A DNA stretch of 64,000 bases from Sphingopyxis sp. HIX (GCF_001468285.1 NZ_LNSB01000030.1:1-64000), one strand, 5' to 3'; shown: positions 43,074-52,406, counted from the stretch's first letter. Numbers and translations are program-made. Notes: generated by a model not told the origin, from the sequence alone.

Positions 43074-44795
43074 TTAGCGCGGTTCGAGCCGGATATCGGC
43101 GACTTGGCAGTCGCTGCAATCGACTGCGCGCAGTAGCAGCGCGCCGGTGTCCCCGCCGAGCGACAGATCGCCGACGGCGACATTCTGCCAGCCGCTGCCG
43201 GGCGCAACCGCGATTTCCTTGTTGCCGAGCGCGATACGCCCGCCTTTGGCCGAGCGGACGCGGACCATAGCGTTCCAGCGCCCCGGTGCAGCCGTATCGA
43301 GCGCGTAGCGCATCCATTCGCCGCTGACGAAGTCGGCGACATAGGGCGTCCCGTCGGCCTCGCGGGCGATGTCGACGCCGTCATTGCGGAAGGTCGTGCC
43401 GTTGTTCCACGGCGTGCGCTCGCCGCCGGTGGCGACATGGTAGTTCGCATCGACCGTGTCGTTGTACGCGACCGCCGCGGGCCCGAGGTCGTAGTCGACC
43501 GCGCGGATCGTCAGCGGCGTCGCGCCGAGCTTGCGCGACACGAAGGCCTTCGGGCTCGCATCGCGCGGCTGGCGGAACATGGCGTCGATCACGTCGGGCT
43601 TCGGAATGTTGTTGGTAAAGCGACTGTTCTCGGCGAGCTGCATCATCGCTGCAAAGGCCTCGTCGGCATCCGGCTTGGGGCCCTTACCGGTCGCCCACGC
43701 GACGATTTTCATCCAGCCGTCCCCCGCGACGATCTCGAGCGGCTGGTTGAAGCCGATCTTCTTCAAGGGCCAGAAGTTCCAGCCGATGCCTTCGCCCTCG
43801 ACCAGCGCGATCGCATCGCGGAACCAGACATTGCTGTTCTCGCCCGACTCGCCCAGCCACACCGGGCGGCCATAGCTGGTCCGCAGCTTGACGATGTCGG
43901 CGATGCTGGCGGCGTCGTTGCGGTTCCAATATTTGTGGAAGCTCAGCACCATATTGGCGTCCCACGCCGGCGGCAGGCCCTTGTAATTATTGCCCCAGCA
44001 ATTGCCCTCGACGATGATCATATGCCTGGCATCGACGCCGCGGATCGCCGCGGTGATGCGCCGTTGCAACTCCCAAACCGCCTTGCTCTCGGTCTCGTCG
44101 CAGCCATTGCCCTTGCCGGGCGTCGCAAAGCTCCAGTTCGGCTCGTTGATCAAATCGTAGCCGCCGATCCACGGCTCGTCCTTGTAGCGCGCGGCGAGCC
44201 TGGTCCACAGCGCCACCGTCTTGCGCTGATTCTCCTCGCTTTCCCACAAAGAGGGCTTGGCGGGGTCGCGGTCCGAGATCGCGAGGTCATTGCCCTGACC
44301 GCCCGGCGCAGCGTGGAGGTCGAGGATCAGGTAAAGCCCCTGCTTCTTGCTCCAGGCGAGCAATTTATCGATGCGCTCGAAGCCTTCTGCATGCCAAGTA
44401 TCGGTGCCGGCTTTCGGCTCCCGGTCGGCGGGCAGGGTGAGCTGGTCGAAATGGATCGGCAGCCGCACCGAATTGAAGCCCCACTTCGCCATCTGCGCAA
44501 TGTCGGCCTCGGTCGTGTGGTTGTCGAGCCAGGCGCGGTAAAACTCCGCGGTGCGTTCCTCGCCGACCAGTTCGACCAGTTTGGCGCGGATCTTGTGCTG
44601 CTGCCCGACCTCGCCGAGCTTCAGCATATAGCCTTCCTGCAGCATCCAGCCGCCGAGCCCCATGCCGCGCAGGATCACGGGCTGACCGCTGTCGTCGACG
44701 ATCTGCGTGCCCTCCACCCGCAGCCAGCCTTCGGCCTGCGCTGCGGTGGACGAAAAAAGCGCGACAAGCGCCAGAAAGACCGACCCGAATTTCAT
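43074..44795 (-). CDS. Secreted glycoside hydrolase family 5 with C-terminal carbohydrate-binding-like domain
   Basis: 573 residues. A signal peptide (MKFGSVFLALVALFSSTAAQA) is followed by the GH5 barrel: ILRGMGLGGWMLQEGYM, WGFNSVRLPIHFDQ, acid/base Glu218 in LINEPNWS and nucleophile Glu316 in WLGESGEN. The last 120 residues (after VIDAMFRQPRD) form a beta domain with WNNGTTFRNDGVDI and VADFVSGEWMRY like a CBM6-type sugar-binding module. It would cut a beta-linked glucan or related polymer outside the cytoplasm. The promoter region holds a LacI-type half-match at 44820-44833. Confidence 0.9.
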   Translation of the reverse strand: MKFGSVFLALVALFSSTAAQAEGWLRVEGTQIVDDSGQPVILRGMGLGGWMLQEGYMLKLGEVGQQHKIRAKLVELVGEERTAEFYRAWLDNHTTEADIAQMAKWGFNSVRLPIHFDQLTLPADREPKAGTDTWHAEGFERIDKLLAWSKKQGLYLILDLHAAPGGQGNDLAISDRDPAKPSLWESEENQRKTVALWTRLAARYKDEPWIGGYDLINEPNWSFATPGKGNGCDETESKAVWELQRRITAAIRGVDARHMIIVEGNCWGNNYKGLPPAWDANMVLSFHKYWNRNDAASIADIVKLRTSYGRPVWLGESGENSNVWFRDAIALVEGEGIGWNFWPLKKIGFNQPLEIVAGDGWMKIVAWATGKGPKPDADEAFAAMMQLAENSRFTNNIPKPDVIDAMFRQPRDASPKAFVSRKLGATPLTIRAVDYDLGPAAVAYNDTVDANYHVATGGERTPWNNGTTFRNDGVDIAREADGTPYVADFVSGEWMRYALDTAAPGRWNAMVRVRSAKGGRIALGNKEIAVAPGSGWQNVAVGDLSLGGDTGALLLRAVDCSDCQVADIRLEPR

Positions 44796-44819
44796 GACGG
44801 CATCCCCATTTATGATTTA

Positions 44820-44833
44820 TGGGAACGTTATCA
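44820..44833. promoter_or_regulatory. LacI-family operator-like site upstream of the secreted GH5 gene
   Basis: TGGGAACGTTATCA has the AACGTT centre of LacI-type sites, with one half like TGGGAACGTTCCCA and the other like TGATAACGTTATCA. It lies 25 bp before the start codon. Confidence 0.35.
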
Positions 44834-44875
44834 ATTTATGCGGTCAAAGCAAGCCGAGGCAGGTAAGTCGCGGTA

Positions 44876-45430
44876 TCAAAGCTTGGGCAGCGTCACGCCC
44901 TTCTGCCCCATATATTTGCCCGCGCGGTCGGCATAGCTCGTCTCGCACGGCTCGTTGCCCTGGAGGAAGAGGAACTGGCACGCGCCTTCGTTGGCATAGA
45001 TCTTCGCGGGCAGGGGGGTGGTGTTCGAAAATTCGAGCGTCACATGGCCTTCCCAGCCGGGCTCGAGCGGCGTGACGTTCACGATGATGCCGCAGCGGGC
45101 GTAGGTCGACTTGCCGAGGCAGATGACGAGCACGTCGCGCGGGATGCGGAAATATTCGACCGTGCGGGCGAGCGCGAAGCTGTTCGGCGGGATGATGCAG
45201 ACGTCGGTTTCGCGGTCGACGAAATTCTTGGGATCGAAGTCCTTGGGGTCGACGATCGTGCTGTCGACATTGGTGAAGATCTTGAACTCGGGCGCGACGC
45301 GCGCGTCATAGCCGTAGGACGAGAGGCCGTAGCTGATGCACCCGTCGCGGCGCTGCGCCTCGACAAAGGGTTCGATCATGCCCTGATTGAGCGCGGCGTC
45401 GCGAATCCAGCGGTCGGAAAGAATGGCCAT
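44876..45430 (-). CDS. dcd: dCTP deaminase
   Basis: 184 residues, the standard size. It deaminates dCTP to dUTP for thymidylate synthesis. Signatures are [43 protein letters not shown] with the catalytic Glu, and [11 protein letters not shown]. It acts as a homotrimer in the cytoplasm. It is followed upstream by the cytidine deaminase gene, another pyrimidine enzyme on the same strand, 39 bp away. Confidence 0.95.
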   Translation of the reverse strand: MAILSDRWIRDAALNQGMIEPFVEAQRRDGCISYGLSSYGYDARVAPEFKIFTNVDSTIVDPKDFDPKNFVDRETDVCIIPPNSFALARTVEYFRIPRDVLVICLGKSTYARCGIIVNVTPLEPGWEGHVTLEFSNTTPLPAKIYANEGACQFLFLQGNEPCETSYADRAGKYMGQKGVTLPKL

Positions 45431-45469
45431 GTCCGTCTCATGTCGGTCCTGCGGCGCTTGCGCAAGCGG

Positions 45470-45919
45470 TCAGTCGATGAGGCCCAGATCCTTCGGCCCG
45501 AACGCCGCGGGCAGCAGTTCGCTGAGCTTGTAACTCTTCACCGCGCTGCCGTCGCCCGACGCGCAATGCACGAGCACGTCGGTCTGCGACCGCTCGGCGG
45601 CTTCGTTCAATATCTGGCGGCAGCGCCCGCACGGATTGACCGGGTCGCTGCCCAGCAGCGCATCGCCTTCGGGCCGCCCGCCGACGATCGCGACCTCGGT
45701 CAGCTCGCCGATCCAGCCCTCGTTGGCGATCTTGGCGACCGCCGCGGTCTCGGCGCAGAGCGTCAGGCCATAGCTCGCATTCTCGACATTGGCGCCGGTC
45801 ACGACGTCGCCGTTCTTGAGCAGCAGCGCCGCGCCGACATGAAAGCCCGAATAGGGCGCATAGGCCCGGCTCGCGGCATCGCGCGCCGCCTCGATCAGCG
45901 CGTCGCGGGTATCGGTCAT
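45470..45919 (-). CDS. cdd: Cytidine deaminase
   Basis: 149 residues, homotetrameric type. YAPYSGFHVGAALL opens the domain; zinc ligands and catalytic Glu are in LTLCAETAAV and NPCGRCRQIL. It converts cytidine and deoxycytidine to uridine forms in pyrimidine salvage. The ATG at 45919 overlaps the stop codon of the GH25-like gene (ATGA); the frame is open to 46003 but that part is not family-like. Confidence 0.95.
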   Translation of the reverse strand: MTDTRDALIEAARDAASRAYAPYSGFHVGAALLLKNGDVVTGANVENASYGLTLCAETAAVAKIANEGWIGELTEVAIVGGRPEGDALLGSDPVNPCGRCRQILNEAAERSQTDVLVHCASGDGSAVKSYKLSELLPAAFGPKDLGLID

Positions 45920-46674
45920 TTGATGTCTCCGTCGGGGCGCACGACGTTCCAGCCGATCGTGCCGTCGGCGCCCGAAATGCGCATATAGTCGTTCGCCTGC
46001 CACATCGCCCAGGGATGCGCGCCATAGTCGGGCGCGAAGAAATCGCGGCGCAGCCAGGCGGTGCGCGCGATGCCCTTGGTCACCTGATAGTCGGCGTCGA
46101 AGGCGGGGCTCGGCGCGATCATGCTCGGCTTGCCCATATGCGCCTCGATCTGCGCGAGGAAGGTCGCGAGTTCGCTGAGCAAAAGCGCGCGCGTCGGCCG
46201 GTCGGGGCAGCGGTCGTCATAGTCGAGCCACACCGCGGCGGGCAGCGTGTCGGTCCGGCGCGGCACGTGGCGGATGAAATTGGCGGCCTGGTCGGTTGCG
46301 AGGCTGCAGAGGTCGTAGCGGTGGATCGCGCCGGTCTGGACGTCGGCGAGCCGCGCCTCGCGCATGTTGCGGGCGAACATCGGGTCGCTGCGTTCGGCGC
46401 CATCGGTCGCGAGCAGATAGGCGAAATCGGCGCCCGCGGCCTTGACCGATCCCCAATGGACCTCGCCGTTGCTGGCGTCGATCGTCGCGCCCTGCCAGGG
46501 ATATTGGTCGCGCGCCGGCGCCCAGCGCGCCGCCCACCACAAAGCGAGCCCCGCCGCGAGCAGGGCGAGCAGCAATGTCGCACCCAGCCGCCGTAGCCAG
46601 CGCAGCAGCGCGGCGCGCCAGCCCGCTCCGGCCTTTGCCGGCTTCTTCTTCGTCCCTGCGGCCCCCGTCGCCAT
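45916..46674 (-). CDS. Membrane-anchored GH25 (lysozyme)-like protein
   Basis: 252 residues. A basic N-terminus and one membrane helix (about 27-48) place the rest outside the inner membrane. The barrel-like part has IDASNGEVHWGSVKAAGADF, then DPMFARNMREARLADVQTGA and WLDYDDRC. This is the GH25 pattern, but the Asp-x-Glu catalytic pair reads Asp-x-Asp, so muramidase activity is uncertain. Cys near 121 and 155 may form a disulphide. It is coupled to cdd by a 4-bp overlap and follows the UPF0262 gene by 2 bp. Confidence 0.8.
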   Translation of the reverse strand: MATGAAGTKKKPAKAGAGWRAALLRWLRRLGATLLLALLAAGLALWWAARWAPARDQYPWQGATIDASNGEVHWGSVKAAGADFAYLLATDGAERSDPMFARNMREARLADVQTGAIHRYDLCSLATDQAANFIRHVPRRTDTLPAAVWLDYDDRCPDRPTRALLLSELATFLAQIEAHMGKPSMIAPSPAFDADYQVTKGIARTAWLRRDFFAPDYGAHPWAMWQANDYMRISGADGTIGWNVVRPDGDIK

Positions 46675-46676
46675 GA

Positions 46677-47174
46677 TCAGCCCTTGATGTGCAGCACGCA
46701 GATCAGCGTGAACAGCCGTCGTGCGGTATCGAAATCGACCGCGATCTTGCCGTCGAGCCGGTCCATCAGCATCTCGGCCGCCTCATTGTGCAGCCCGCGC
46801 CGCGCCATGTCGACGGTCTCGATCTGCTGCGCGGTCGAGGTCTTGATCGCTTGGTAATAGCTGTCGCAGATCGCGAAATAGTCGCGGATCGGACGGCGGA
46901 AGCGCCCGAGCCCGAGGATGATCGCTTCCAGCGGCGAATGATCCTCGCGCGCGATCTCGAAGATCAGCCGACCGTCCTCGACGCGCAGTTTCAGCCGGTA
47001 GGGCCCGGCATAGCCGTCGGCGTGGCCGCGCTGGGGCACGAACTTATTCTCTTCGATCAGGTCGAAGATCGCGACGCGGCGTTCCTGCTCGACGTCGGCG
47101 TTGCGCCACACGATCGATCCCTCGTCGAGCTCGATCGAAATGATGCGCTGCAGGGCGGGGTCGGCGTCGGTCAT
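46677..47174 (-). CDS. UPF0262 family protein
   Basis: 165 residues, matching the alphaproteobacterial UPF0262 family from start (RIISIELDEGSIVWRN) to finish (AVDFDTARRLFTLICVLHIKG). The middle has GPYRLKLRVEDGRLIFEIARE and FRRPIRDYFAICDSYYQAI. No function has been fixed. First gene of a tight unit with the GH25-like gene and cdd. It diverges from dnaB. Confidence 0.9.
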   Translation of the reverse strand: MTDADPALQRIISIELDEGSIVWRNADVEQERRVAIFDLIEENKFVPQRGHADGYAGPYRLKLRVEDGRLIFEIAREDHSPLEAIILGLGRFRRPIRDYFAICDSYYQAIKTSTAQQIETVDMARRGLHNEAAEMLMDRLDGKIAVDFDTARRLFTLICVLHIKG

Positions 47175-47302
47175 ATCGTTCGGCTTCTACTTGGCCGGGC
47201 TTGAAGGGCAAGTGAGGACTTATGCACAGCAATCCCCAGATATGATATGCCGGAGCATATCGTCGGTTGCGCCGCTCCGGTGCCCGACGCATGAGGATGG
47301 CT

Positions 47303-48814
47303 ATGGCCGAATTAGCTCTCTTTCCCACCCCGGCGCCCGCCGGGGAAGACCGCCAACTGCCGCGCAATATCGAGGCCGAGGCCGCGTTCCTGGGCGCGAT
47401 CCTGATCGACAACCGAGTCGTCGAGGACCTGCCCGTCGCGCTCACCCCCGATCATTTCTTCGAGCCGCTCCACGGCCGCATCTTCCAGCAGACGATGGCG
47501 CTGATCGAGCGCAACAGCATCGCGACGCCTGTCACCTTGAAGCCCTTTTTCGAGGCCGACGAGGCGATGAAGGCGGTCGGCGGGCCCGGCTATCTCGCGC
47601 AATTGACCGGCAGCGGTGCGGGGCTGATCGGCGCGCGCGATTTTGCGCGGCAGATTTTCGACCTCGCGCTGCTGCGCGAGCTCGTCGGCGTCGGCCGCAC
47701 CCTCGTCGACAGCGCGCTCGACACTAGCGAGAGCGTCGACCCGCAGGCGCAGATCGAGGAGGCCGAGACCGCGCTCTACCGCGTCGCGGGCGGCGAGGCC
47801 GAGATGGGCACGGTCAAGAGCTTCAACGCCGCGAGCCTCGTCGCGCTGCAGGCGGCGGAACGCGCGCTCAATTCGGGCGGCCACCTCTCGGGGATCACCA
47901 CCGGCATCTCCAGCATGAACGCCAAGATCGGCGGCATGCACAATAGCGACTTGATGATCCTCGCGGGGCGTCCGGGCATGGGCAAGACCTCGCTCGCGAC
48001 CAACATCGCGTACAACGCCGCCGAGCGTTTCCGCCGCGACGAGGAAGACGGTATTCCGCCCGAGAAGAATATGGGTGCCAAGGTCGCCTTTTTCAGCCTC
48101 GAAATGTCCGCCGACCAGCTCGCGACGCGCGTGCTCGCCGAGCAGTCGGGGGTGTCGGGCGAGGCGCTGCGCATGGGCAAGATCAGCAAGGACCAGTTCC
48201 AGCAGCTCTCCCGCGCCGCGCAGGCGCTGCAGACTTTGCCTTTGTTCATCGACGACACCCCGGGCCTCACCATTGCGGGGCTGCGCACGCGCGCGCGGAG
48301 GCTTCAGCGCCGCCACGGCATCGGCTTCATCATCGTCGACTATCTCCAGCTCCTCCAGGGCTCGTCGAAGAGCGGCGACAATCGCGTGCAGGAAATCTCG
48401 GAAATTTCGCGCGGTTTGAAGACTTTGGCGAAGGAACTTAATGTCCCCGTGATGGCGTTGTCGCAGCTAAGCCGCCAGGTCGAAAGCCGCGAGGACAAGC
48501 GCCCGCAGCTCTCCGACCTTCGCGAATCGGGCTCGATCGAGCAGGACGCCGACATGGTGCTCTTCGTGTTCCGCGAGGATTATTATGTCGCGGCGCGCGA
48601 ACCCAAGCGCCCGATCGAGGGCGACGACGTCAAGATCCACGCCGCGCACGAGGAATGGGCGGCCGAAATGGAACGCGTCTTCGGCCTCGCCGAAGTCATC
48701 GTCGCCAAGTCGCGCCACGGCTCGACCGGCAAGATCCGCATGCACTTCGAGGCGAAGACGACCAAGTTCAGCGACCTTGCCGACGACAGCATGGCGTATG
48801 AGGATTATGAGTAG
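47303..48814 (+). CDS. dnaB: Replicative DNA helicase
   Basis: 503 residues, hexameric helicase that unwinds DNA ahead of the replication fork. The N-terminal domain opens RQLPRNIEAEAAFLGAILID; the RecA-like domain has Walker A GRPGMGKTSLAT, the B motif IIVDYLQLLQ and the DnaB signature LSQLSRQVESREDKRPQLSD. No intein is present. GAGGA at 47293 suits the ATG at 47303; two ATGs just upstream are possible. A hairpin GATATGC-cgga-GCATATC (47244-47261) is in the promoter region. Confidence 0.96.
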   Translation: MAELALFPTPAPAGEDRQLPRNIEAEAAFLGAILIDNRVVEDLPVALTPDHFFEPLHGRIFQQTMALIERNSIATPVTLKPFFEADEAMKAVGGPGYLAQLTGSGAGLIGARDFARQIFDLALLRELVGVGRTLVDSALDTSESVDPQAQIEEAETALYRVAGGEAEMGTVKSFNAASLVALQAAERALNSGGHLSGITTGISSMNAKIGGMHNSDLMILAGRPGMGKTSLATNIAYNAAERFRRDEEDGIPPEKNMGAKVAFFSLEMSADQLATRVLAEQSGVSGEALRMGKISKDQFQQLSRAAQALQTLPLFIDDTPGLTIAGLRTRARRLQRRHGIGFIIVDYLQLLQGSSKSGDNRVQEISEISRGLKTLAKELNVPVMALSQLSRQVESREDKRPQLSDLRESGSIEQDADMVLFVFREDYYVAAREPKRPIEGDDVKIHAAHEEWAAEMERVFGLAEVIVAKSRHGSTGKIRMHFEAKTTKFSDLADDSMAYEDYE

Positions 48815-48826
48815 GTCCAAAGCATC

Positions 48827-49177
48827 ATGATCGGATGGGGGTGGCTGATCGCGACGACCCTTGTCCTCCTGATCGTGATGAATCTGCATCTATGGATTCG
48901 GTCGAGAGTTATCGAGCGGCGGCTGGACGATGAGTATGACTATTTCCGCTACATCGAGCGAGAAAGCGCCGTCATGCGCTTCGTCAACGGCGTCTATACG
49001 AAAGACATGCCGAACCATTGGCTCACCGACTTTCTCGACAAGCATGTCGAGCTGGCCTTTGAAGACCCTCTTCTTGACGATCAGATCCGCCGTTACCGAG
49101 TGACGCGAGCCTCGTGGTTCGGGGGCTTCGGCATCTGGGTGGTCGTCGCGACCGCGCTAGCAATGACTACGGCTTAG
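48827..49177 (+). CDS. Small membrane protein of unknown function
   Basis: 116 residues with a membrane helix at each end (about 4-24 and 97-114) and a charged cytoplasmic or periplasmic middle rich in Asp, Tyr and Arg. No family recognised. It begins 12 bp after dnaB and its last 4 bp overlap the convergent cysH gene. Composition is slightly less GC-rich than its neighbours. Confidence 0.65.
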   Translation: MIGWGWLIATTLVLLIVMNLHLWIRSRVIERRLDDEYDYFRYIERESAVMRFVNGVYTKDMPNHWLTDFLDKHVELAFEDPLLDDQIRRYRVTRASWFGGFGIWVVVATALAMTTA

Positions 49178-49977
49178 AACGCCGGATCGTTCGCCGGATC
49201 GTCGTCGATCGGCGTCACCGCCTCGTGGATGCCGCATTCGGTCTTGTCCCAGCCGCGCCAGCGGCCCGAGCGCGGGTCCTCGCCGGGCTTGACTTTCGAG
49301 GTGCAGGGCGAGCAGCCGATCGAGGGATAGCCTTCGGCTTCGAGCGGGTGGCGCGGCAGGTCCTGCGCTTCAAAATAGGCGTCGAGTTCCTCGCGCGACC
49401 AGTTGGCGAGCGGGTTGAACTTCAGGCGACCGGTCGACCCGTCGAGCTCGAAGCGCGGCAGGCCGGTGCGCGTTGACGACTGGAAACCCTTGCGCCCGGT
49501 GATCGAGGTGTCGAAATCGGCCAGCGCCTTTTCGAGCGGCTTGACCTTGCGGATCTCGCAGCAGCCGTCGGGGTCGTAGGACCAGCGCAGCTCGGTCGCG
49601 TCCTTCTTCGCCAGATCCTCGGCATCGGGGGTCAGGTTGACGATGGTGAGCCCGAGCTTCGCCGCCAGTTCGTCGCGATAGGCCAAAGTTTCGGGGAAAT
49701 GCTTGCCGGTGTCGAGGAAGAGCACGGGCATGTCGGGCGCCACGCGGCTGACCAGATGTAGCAGCACCGCGCTTTCGGCGCCGAAGCTCGACACGATCGC
49801 GGTCTCGCCGAGCAGACCCGCGCCGATCACGCTCGCGACGACTTCGGCGGCGTCCTGGCCGCGGAAGAGGTTGTTGAGGCGGATGACGTCGGTGGGCGTG
49901 AAGCGCGGCGCGACGTCGATGCGGTCGCGCGTACGGTCTTCGCTACCTTTGGGGGAAAAGGCGGTCACCTCAGCCAT
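49174..49977 (-). CDS. cysH: Adenylyl-sulfate (APS/PAPS) reductase
   Basis: 267 residues. It reduces activated sulfate to sulfite. The PP-loop region is VSSFGAESAVLLHL; the reductase signature GCCEIRKVKPLEKAL and the later GCSPCTSKVKPGEDPR carry the two Cys pairs of a [4Fe-4S] cluster, which mark the plant-type APS-using form. KTECGIH near the C-terminus holds the catalytic Cys. Last gene of the sulfate-reduction operon; its start overlaps the DUF934 gene by 8 bp. Confidence 0.95.
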   Translation of the reverse strand: MAEVTAFSPKGSEDRTRDRIDVAPRFTPTDVIRLNNLFRGQDAAEVVASVIGAGLLGETAIVSSFGAESAVLLHLVSRVAPDMPVLFLDTGKHFPETLAYRDELAAKLGLTIVNLTPDAEDLAKKDATELRWSYDPDGCCEIRKVKPLEKALADFDTSITGRKGFQSSTRTGLPRFELDGSTGRLKFNPLANWSREELDAYFEAQDLPRHPLEAEGYPSIGCSPCTSKVKPGEDPRSGRWRGWDKTECGIHEAVTPIDDDPANDPAF

Positions 49978-50383
49978 GCCTCAGCTTCCAGATCGGCACC
50001 GCGCCGTCGGCGGCGCCCTGATAATGCTCGGGCCAGCGCGACAGCGCCGCCTCGACATCGGCCGGGTTGAGCTCCTTTTCGGGCGCGAAACTGTCGAAGC
50101 CGCAGCGCTTCATATAGGCGATCTGGTCGACGAGGACGTCGCCCTGCGCGCGCAGTTCGCCGGCATAGCCCGCTTCGCGCAGGATGCGCGCCGACGAATA
50201 GCCGCGGCCGTCGCGGAATTTGGGGAAGGCGACCTCGATCAGCGCGAGCCGGTCGAGATGCGGGATCAAGGCGCGCGCATCCTCGTCGGGTTCGAGCCGC
50301 ACCGCGGTCGCGTTCGACTGCGACAGAAAGGCGTCGAGAGTGACGCAGGGCTCCTCGCCCGGCTGAAGCGCGACGTCGGTCAT
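49970..50383 (-). CDS. DUF934 protein of the cys operon
   Basis: 137 residues of the DUF934 family, which nearly always sits between sulfite reductase and cysH. FPKFRDGRGYSSARILRE and GYAGELRAQGDVLVDQ, then MKRCGFDSF, are its landmarks. It is thought to help the sulfite reductase step, but no biochemical role is firm. Its ATG overlaps the RidA stop (ATGA). Confidence 0.9.
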   Translation of the reverse strand: MTDVALQPGEEPCVTLDAFLSQSNATAVRLEPDEDARALIPHLDRLALIEVAFPKFRDGRGYSSARILREAGYAGELRAQGDVLVDQIAYMKRCGFDSFAPEKELNPADVEAALSRWPEHYQGAADGAVPIWKLRHG

Positions 50384-50781
50384 TCATTTTCTCCCGGAAT
50401 TCGCGCGATCACCTTGATCTCGAAGGTGAAACCCGACAGCCAGGTCACGCCGACCGCGGTGATGTTCGGATAGGGCTTCTCGCCCCAATTGGCGCCGAGC
50501 ACGGGGAAGATCGTCTCGAAATGCGTGTCGGGATCGATCATGAACAAGGTCACGTCGACGACCTGGTCGAAGCTAGATCCGGCGGCCTTCAGGATCGCGT
50601 TGAGGTTGTCGAACGCCAGCTGCACCTGCGCCGCGAGATCGGGCTCGGGCGAGCCATCGACGCGCGCACCGACCTGTCCCGACACGAACAGGAAGCCGTT
50701 CGAACGGATCGCGGGCGAATAGCGATGCGCCTCGTAGAGCGCATGCGGCTCCGGCGGGAAGACGACGTCGCGCTCAACCAT
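50380..50781 (-). CDS. RidA/YjgF-family protein
   Basis: 133 residues of the RidA fold: LFVSGQVGARVDGSPEPDL, then QVQLAFDNLNAILKAAGSS and VVDVTLFMID, with the closing PNITAVGVTWL. Family members hydrolyse reactive enamines such as 2-aminoacrylate, which form during cysteine and serine metabolism. It lies inside the sulfate-reduction operon, overlapping sulfite reductase by 8 bp and DUF934 by 4 bp, so a role in cysteine-linked damage control is a fair guess. It may instead act on another substrate. Confidence 0.85.
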   Translation of the reverse strand: MVERDVVFPPEPHALYEAHRYSPAIRSNGFLFVSGQVGARVDGSPEPDLAAQVQLAFDNLNAILKAAGSSFDQVVDVTLFMIDPDTHFETIFPVLGANWGEKPYPNITAVGVTWLSGFTFEIKVIARIPGENE

Positions 50782-52405
50782 AGATCGCCTCCTTGAAGGG
50801 GGCCATGCCGACGCGGCGGAAGGTGTCGACGAAGCGCTCGCCCTCGCTCCGTTCGGCGAGATATTTGTCGGTGACGCGCTCGATCGCGTCGACGATGCCG
50901 TCCTCGTCGAAGCCGGGGCCGGTGATCGTGCCGAGCGACACGTCCTCCGCGCCCGAGCCGCCGAGCAGCAGCTGGTAATTTTCGGTGCCCTTGCGGTCGA
51001 CGCCGAGGATGCCGATGTGGCCGGCGTGATGGTGCCCGCAGGCGTTGATGCAGCCCGAAATCTTGAGCTTGAGCTCGCCGAGCTCCTTCTGGCGGCCGAG
51101 ATCCGAGAAGCGCGTCGCGATCTTCTGCGCGACCGGGATCGAGCGGGCATTGGCGAGGCTGCAATAGTCGAGGCCCGGGCAGGCGATGATGTCGCTGATC
51201 AGGTCGAGGTTCGGCGTTGCCAGCCCCGCGGCGTCGAGCGCCTGCCAGATCGTGTAGAGATCGGCCTTGCGGACGTGCGGCAGCACGATGTTCTGCGCGT
51301 GGGTGACGCGCAGCTCGTCGTGGCTGTACGTCTCGGCGAGGTCGGCCATCAGGTCGATCTGGGCAGAAGAGGCGTCGCCGGGGATGCCGCCGACGGGCTT
51401 CAGGCTGATGTTGACGATCGCATGGCCCGGCACCTTGTGCGCGGCGACATTCTGGTCGACCCAGACCGCGAAATCGGGGTCGCTGCGGTCGATGGCATCG
51501 AGCGCCGAGGCGTCGAGCGCGGGCGGTGCGAATTGCGCCGCGATGCGGTCGAACTCGGCCTTGGGCGGATCGATGCCCAGCGACTTAACATGGACGAATT
51601 CTTCCTCGACCTGGCGGCGATATTCGTCGGCGCCGAGCTCGTGGATCAGGATCTTGATGCGCGCCTTGTAGATATTGTCGCGGCGGCCGTAGCGGTTGTA
51701 GACGCGCAGGCACGCCTCGGCATAGCTCAGCATGTCATCGAGCGGCACGAAATCCTTGATCAGCGGCGCGATCATCGGGGTGCGGCCCATGCCGCCGCCG
51801 ACATAGAAAGCTGCGCCATGGACGCCGTCCTTCTCGACGATCTGGATGCCGATGTCGTGGAGGCGCATCGCGGCGCGATCCTCGTCGGCGGCGATGACGG
51901 CGATCTTGAACTTGCGCGGCAGATAGCTGAATTCGGGGTGGAAGCTCGACCATTGGCGTAGCAGTTCGGCCCAGGGGCGCGGATCGGTGATCTCGTCGGC
52001 GGCGGCGCCGGCCCACTGGTCCGAGCTGATGTTGCGGATGCAATTGCCGCTCGTCTGGATCGCGTGCATCTCGACCGACGCCAGATCCTCGAGGATCGCG
52101 GGGGCGTCCTCCAGCTTGATCCAGTTATACTGGATATTCTGGCGGGTGGTGAAATGGCCGTAATCGCGGTCGTACTTGCGCGCGATATGCGCGAGCATGC
52201 GCATCTGGCGGCCGTCGAGCGTGCCATAAGGCACCGCGACGCGCAGCATATAGGCGTGGAGCTGGAGATAGAGGCCGTTCATCAGCCGCAGCGGCTTGAA
52301 CTGGTCCTCGGTGATCTCGCCGGCGAGGCGGCGCTTCACCTGATCCGAAAATTCGGCAACGCGGGCGGCGACCATCGCATGGTCATATTCGTCATATTTA
52401 TACAT
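50774..52405 (-). CDS. cysI: Sulfite reductase hemoprotein (nitrite/sulfite reductase family)
   Basis: 543 residues. It reduces sulfite to sulfide with siroheme and a [4Fe-4S] cluster. Visible are the ferredoxin-like repeats (HFTTRQNIQYNWIKL, SGNCIRNISSDQW) and the cluster/siroheme Cys motifs CPGLDYC and SGCINACGHHHAGH. This single-subunit type with DUF934 and DUF2849 partners is common in alphaproteobacteria. It starts 1 bp after the DUF2849 stop codon. Confidence 0.94.
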   Translation of the reverse strand: MYKYDEYDHAMVAARVAEFSDQVKRRLAGEITEDQFKPLRLMNGLYLQLHAYMLRVAVPYGTLDGRQMRMLAHIARKYDRDYGHFTTRQNIQYNWIKLEDAPAILEDLASVEMHAIQTSGNCIRNISSDQWAGAAADEITDPRPWAELLRQWSSFHPEFSYLPRKFKIAVIAADEDRAAMRLHDIGIQIVEKDGVHGAAFYVGGGMGRTPMIAPLIKDFVPLDDMLSYAEACLRVYNRYGRRDNIYKARIKILIHELGADEYRRQVEEEFVHVKSLGIDPPKAEFDRIAAQFAPPALDASALDAIDRSDPDFAVWVDQNVAAHKVPGHAIVNISLKPVGGIPGDASSAQIDLMADLAETYSHDELRVTHAQNIVLPHVRKADLYTIWQALDAAGLATPNLDLISDIIACPGLDYCSLANARSIPVAQKIATRFSDLGRQKELGELKLKISGCINACGHHHAGHIGILGVDRKGTENYQLLLGGSGAEDVSLGTITGPGFDEDGIVDAIERVTDKYLAERSEGERFVDTFRRVGMAPFKEAIYG

Positions 52406-52406
52406 G

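Noticed and set aside
43437-44936. 499-codon plus-strand frame opposite the secreted GH5 gene
   Set aside because: Shadow frame without start signal or domain; the GH5 gene has a signal peptide and both catalytic Glu.
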